Assembly: GCA_021772235.1 (NCBI GenBank) | Contig: JAJFMI010000028.1 | Location: 1 to 7,924, forward strand | Direction: 5' to 3' | DNA length: 7,924 bases | Origin: Chlamydiota bacterium | GTDB lineage: Bacteria > Chlamydiota > Chlamydiia > Chlamydiales > JAJFMI01 | Program-made: the position numbers and the translations under genes | Shown here: piece by piece, positions 4,913-7,924 of the stretch | Layout of the letters: each line of letters opens with the position of its first letter | Position numbering within the stretch: position 1 is the stretch's first letter | The notes under the pieces: generated by a model | The model's input: the letters and a program-made list of their open reading frames with translations, nothing else | What the model was told of the DNA's origin: nothing | The model's database searches: none

Positions 4913-6448
4913 ATGAAAATTGTTCAGATACTATGCGCTGCCACACTTATTTTTGCCGGCTGCTCAAGCACAAAAGAAAGCAATCGAAAGACTTTACGAG
5001 TAGCTCTGTGTAAAGAACCCCCAACAATTGATACTCGAAAAAGTGGTGACACCCTCTCTTCTGTACTGCACTTTTTACTCAATTGCGGTTTCACGCGCAT
5101 TACTGAAAATAATGAAGTCGCCAATGATTTAGCAGAATCTATCGACATTTCAGATGATGGTCTAACTTATATTTTTACTTTAAAAGACACTTACTGGTCT
5201 GATGGTTCACAAATCACAGCAGCAGATTTTGAAGAAAATTGGAAAACCGTCCTCTCCCCCGATTTCCCGGCCCCCAATGTCCAAATGTTCTACTGCATCA
5301 TCAATGCTAAAAAAGCCAAAGAAGGCAGCTGCGCAATTGATGAAGTTGGAATAAAGGCACTCGATAGCAAAAGATTAAAAGTCTCTCTTCACACCCCTAC
5401 TCCATTCTTCCTCCAACTAACTGCCTTCTGCCCCTTCTTTCCCATGAAAAACAGCAGTGACGGGAAGCATATCTCCAGCGGCCCATTCGTTCTAGAAAAA
5501 TGGGACCACAACAATCAACTTTTATTCTCCGCCAATCCGAAATATCACAATCATAAAAAAGTGGGCGTTGATAATCTAGAGCTCCTCATAGTAGAAAACG
5601 AGGGGACAGCTCTAAAAATGTTTGAGCAGGGTGAACTCGACTATGTGGGAGGATGCATGTGCGCGCTTCCGATCGATCTTGTTGGTCAATATATCCGGGA
5701 TAAAAAAGCAAGCATTAAGCCCCTCGCATCTACTGCGCGAATATATTTTAACACCACTGTACCCCCTTTCCATAATCGTAAAATTCGAAAAGCAATTTCA
5801 TTAGCTCTTGATCGCGACGAAATTATCCAAGCGCTTGCCCCACTTCCTGTTCAACCAGCAACAGGAGTCATTCCCCCTATGTTGAAAAGAATTGGTGCCA
5901 CTCCCCCCGTAATTGAAGGTGATGCAAAAGCTCTTTTCCTTGAGGGCCTTAAAGAGGAAGGCTTAGAAAGCATGCCAGAGATCGACTTGCTTTACCCTAA
6001 CAACGAAATAAATAATAAAGTTGTTCAAGTCGCACAAGAGCAACTTAGAAAAAACTTGGGAATAATCATCCATTTGGATGGTCTAGACTTTAAGCATTAC
6101 GTACAACGTCTTATTGGACGGGATTATATGATGGCCGAAGGAAAGTGGGTATCACAATTTAATGACCCCATCAACATTTTATCATGCTTCGAAAATTCTG
6201 AAGATATGATGAATATCCCCAGCTGGGAAAATAGCAGATATCAGAAAAAACTCAATAAATCAGCTTACGTAAAATCCCCAATGGAGCGCTTACTTCTCCT
6301 TGAAAGAGCAGAACAAATCATCAGTGATGAGCTACCGATTTGTCCTCTTTTTCACTCCAATGATTACTACATTTTAAGCCCTAAAGTAAACAATGTATAC
6401 ATCTGCTCAACAAGACCTCCAGAATGGAAGGAACAAGGGGAGGACTAA
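4913..6448 (+). CDS. oppA: OppA-type peptide-binding lipoprotein (ABC importer substrate-binding protein, SBP family 5)
   Basis: This 511-aa protein has the usual length for oligopeptide-binding proteins. Residues 1-17 form a lipoprotein signal ending in F-A-G-C, with Cys17 as the expected lipidated residue, so it should be anchored at a membrane surface facing the periplasm. SBP family 5 hallmarks follow in order: LRVALCKEPPTIDTRKSGD (28-46), YWSDGSQITAADFEENW (94-110), SGPFVLEKWD (189-198) with SANPKYH (206-212), and NRKIRKAISLALDRDEII (288-305). The C-terminal lobe is complete. By family, it captures short peptides and hands them to an Opp/Dpp permease. No permease or ATPase gene is adjacent, which resembles the scattered OppA paralogues of Chlamydiae. 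AGAGG at 4902-4906, 6 nt before the ATG, is a good ribosome-binding site. The next gene starts directly after the stop codon. The true ligand is not readable, and the symbol denotes family, not orthology. Confidence 0.95.
   Translation: MKIVQILCAATLIFAGCSSTKESNRKTLRVALCKEPPTIDTRKSGDTLSSVLHFLLNCGFTRITENNEVANDLAESIDISDDGLTYIFTLKDTYWSDGSQITAADFEENWKTVLSPDFPAPNVQMFYCIINAKKAKEGSCAIDEVGIKALDSKRLKVSLHTPTPFFLQLTAFCPFFPMKNSSDGKHISSGPFVLEKWDHNNQLLFSANPKYHNHKKVGVDNLELLIVENEGTALKMFEQGELDYVGGCMCALPIDLVGQYIRDKKASIKPLASTARIYFNTTVPPFHNRKIRKAISLALDRDEIIQALAPLPVQPATGVIPPMLKRIGATPPVIEGDAKALFLEGLKEEGLESMPEIDLLYPNNEINNKVVQVAQEQLRKNLGIIIHLDGLDFKHYVQRLIGRDYMMAEGKWVSQFNDPINILSCFENSEDMMNIPSWENSRYQKKLNKSAYVKSPMERLLLLERAEQIISDELPICPLFHSNDYYILSPKVNNVYICSTRPPEWKEQGED
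6437..6443 (+). promoter_or_regulatory. Strong Shine-Dalgarno that fixes the GTG start of the next gene
   Basis: GGGGAGG lies within the last codons of the OppA-type gene, 5 nt before the GTG at 6449. It is the strongest ribosome-binding site in the window and supports a GTG start immediately after the TAA at 6446-6448. Confidence 0.75.
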
Positions 6449-7924
6449 GTGAAATATCCGGAAATTTTACGCATTCAACAGCATCTTCCGGAAATTTTCA
6501 AGGATCGCGACCTTAGTCGTCAGCTCGAACAGCTGATGACTGAAATGCTTCCCCTTAAGCAGATCATGCAGGGGGATCCCGCGACTATCTTTGATCGTAT
6601 TGTCGCGACAATGCCCCTTGTTCATACTCGTTACTCAGAAGATCCAGTCCCATCTACACATTTCGCCTTTGTCACCCCCCTTTCTAGATGCAGAGGATTA
6701 GGACGCTACGTAACTGAAATCTGTTGTCGCTGGACTCTGCCGGGACAAGTTCTTCCCATAACGATCACGACGGGCGGCAATTTCGCCTTTGTGAATTTCC
6801 CCGAAACAGTTTTCTATTTTTTAGAGCTAACTGTAGAAGCTCCAGGTGAGAAAACATTAAAAAATATTAAACATAACAGCCCAATCGTCGCAAAAGAGAT
6901 CCGCACCAATCTCATGGCCGTTGAACAGACGCGCACGATAGTAGAAATTCCAGACTTGAGCTTTGATGAGCGTGTCGAACTGCTAAAAGAAAATCTTGGC
7001 CAAGTAATTGAAGAATTTCCAACAGAGGTAGGCACTGGCGCGCATAAACTTCTACAGGATGCCATGGCTGCCGCTATTGGTGAAGATCGCGTTGATGAAG
7101 TTCGTTCAGGAATTGCGCACATTATGGAAATGTCCAATCCAAAGGACCATACGCTCTTTCGTGAAACTAAGCGCCACCTCCTTCTTTTTGCAGAAAAATT
7201 CGTCTACTCAAGAGACCCCAAACATATTATTCGCATCCTTTGCTATTTCCACCTCTTCCGAAAAACGCTCCTCTTTGAACACGAACAGAACCCTGAAAAA
7301 CAACATTTTGCCCTTCGCACTTTTCAAACCGAACTACCCGATCCTGACAGACGTTCCGTTATGGCAATATGTCTGGGCCATAATTTACTTCCTGCTAATA
7401 TTCCACTTGAAGAAGAGCGCTTAGTAGAGGTTATCCGCATTTGGCTTCCGAATTCAATAAAAGTTGAAGAGTCCTACTATGAACACCAAAGGCTAGGCGA
7501 ACGTTTTAAACTCATGTATATTGAAGTTTGCAAAAGTAACGGCGAACCCTTTACTGATTTAGAAATGTGGACGCTGCGCAAAATGCTACCTGCTGAAATT
7601 AAAGAGCGCCTCTTTTATCAAAACAAGGTCAGCTGGCATCGCAATGAAGAAGATGCCTTTAAAAATATCGTCCAACTTGCAAGACAACTTCGCTCCATAA
7701 ATGACCCTCCACAAGTTTCCGTGAATTACTTTAAATCCGAACGAAACACACTCGTCTTTACGGTTCTTCTTGTTTGCGTTGCCAATACAGATGCGCGGGG
7801 TATAAGAGAAATGTTAGATGAACATCGCGAAGATTTTGTTAGCGTTGAAAAAGTTGACGTTCATAAAGTAGGTCTCATACGCAAAAAGCACACCAAAGAA
7901 GCGATCATATTTGATATCGCTATG
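6449..7924 (+). CDS. Large unrecognised protein, 3' end off the right edge
   Basis: From the GTG at 6449 the frame is open for 492 codons to the window end with no stop. The product begins MKYPEILRIQQHLPEIFKD and has no signal peptide or obvious membrane helix, so a cytoplasmic location is likely unless it is secreted by a specialised system. Residues 1-55 look helical. About 70-135 appear beta-rich (HFAFVTPLSRCRGLGRY at 71-87, then GGNFAFVNFPE). The middle, from about 140 on, is mostly helical with many Glu, Lys and Leu, and a further mixed alpha/beta region is visible near the end (NTLVFTVLLVCVA). A 12-bp direct repeat TCCGGAAATTTT (6457-6468, 6487-6498) encodes two P-E-I elements 10 residues apart. 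It abuts the OppA-type gene with zero spacing and is almost certainly co-translated with it. I do not recognise the family, and the link to peptide uptake is only positional. Confidence 0.85.
   Translation, partial: MKYPEILRIQQHLPEIFKDRDLSRQLEQLMTEMLPLKQIMQGDPATIFDRIVATMPLVHTRYSEDPVPSTHFAFVTPLSRCRGLGRYVTEICCRWTLPGQVLPITITTGGNFAFVNFPETVFYFLELTVEAPGEKTLKNIKHNSPIVAKEIRTNLMAVEQTRTIVEIPDLSFDERVELLKENLGQVIEEFPTEVGTGAHKLLQDAMAAAIGEDRVDEVRSGIAHIMEMSNPKDHTLFRETKRHLLLFAEKFVYSRDPKHIIRILCYFHLFRKTLLFEHEQNPEKQHFALRTFQTELPDPDRRSVMAICLGHNLLPANIPLEEERLVEVIRIWLPNSIKVEESYYEHQRLGERFKLMYIEVCKSNGEPFTDLEMWTLRKMLPAEIKERLFYQNKVSWHRNEEDAFKNIVQLARQLRSINDPPQVSVNYFKSERNTLVFTVLLVCVANTDARGIREMLDEHREDFVSVEKVDVHKVGLIRKKHTKEAIIFDIAM

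Noticed and set aside
6457..6498. 12-bp direct repeat TCCGGAAATTTT, 30 nt apart
   Set aside because: Both copies are in frame and encode repeated P-E-I residues, so a small protein-level repeat explains them without a regulatory role.
6814..7137. 107-codon minus-strand open frame rich in Ser and Arg
   Set aside because: Its serine/arginine-heavy composition is typical of an antisense reading of the large plus-strand gene, and it has no ribosome-binding site.
7059..7424. 121-codon plus-strand open frame
   Set aside because: It lies entirely inside the 492-codon GTG-started frame, which has the strong ribosome-binding site and protein-like composition.

Overview
The window reads as a compact, moderately AT-rich bacterial chromosome segment, most plausibly from a Chlamydia-related, intracellular-type organism (Chlamydiota outside the Chlamydiaceae). 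This is inference. It rests on an OppA-type peptide-binding lipoprotein with no permease or ATPase genes beside it, several lineage-restricted-looking proteins, and very tight gene packing. No rRNA, tRNA, or universal marker gene in the window proves the taxonomy.

Layout, left to right. (a) Positions 1-289, minus strand: the 5' part of an unrecognised, charged, probably helical protein that runs off the left edge. (b) Positions 350-2565, minus strand: a two-gene unit. A 14-helix DHA2-type MFS drug exporter is followed, through an ATGA stop/start overlap, by a small exported protein with two beta-rich Ig-like segments. (c) Positions 2584-4216, plus strand: two tandem, 20-nt-overlapping paralogues. 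Each has an N-terminal signal or anchor helix and a body carrying recognisable but divergent protein-kinase-fold motifs (Gly-rich loop, beta-3 lysine, a D-K-D-P...N-F-G catalytic loop, and a terminal I-D metal-binding aspartate). They are the most unusual content here. (d) Positions 4182-4841, minus strand: an unrecognised 219-aa cysteine-containing protein whose 3' end overlaps the second kinase-like gene tail to tail. (e) Positions 4842-4912: a 71-bp divergent intergenic region with a perfect 20-bp palindrome. (f) Positions 4913-7924, plus strand: the OppA-type lipoprotein, then a GTG-started large gene with a strong Shine-Dalgarno, directly abutting its stop codon and still open at the right edge (492 codons visible).

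How the genes may work together. MFS exporter plus exported partner is a plausible envelope or export unit. The kinase-like pair is divergently transcribed from that unit across only 18 bp, so their promoters must overlap. The pair looks like a duplicated gene for exported or host-directed kinase-fold proteins. The OppA lipoprotein and the large unknown protein are probably translated from one mRNA, and their promoter lies in the same short gap as the promoter of the 219-aa gene, with the palindrome as a candidate shared operator.

No mobile element, CRISPR array, or RNA gene was seen. No stretch over 300 bases lacks a gene.
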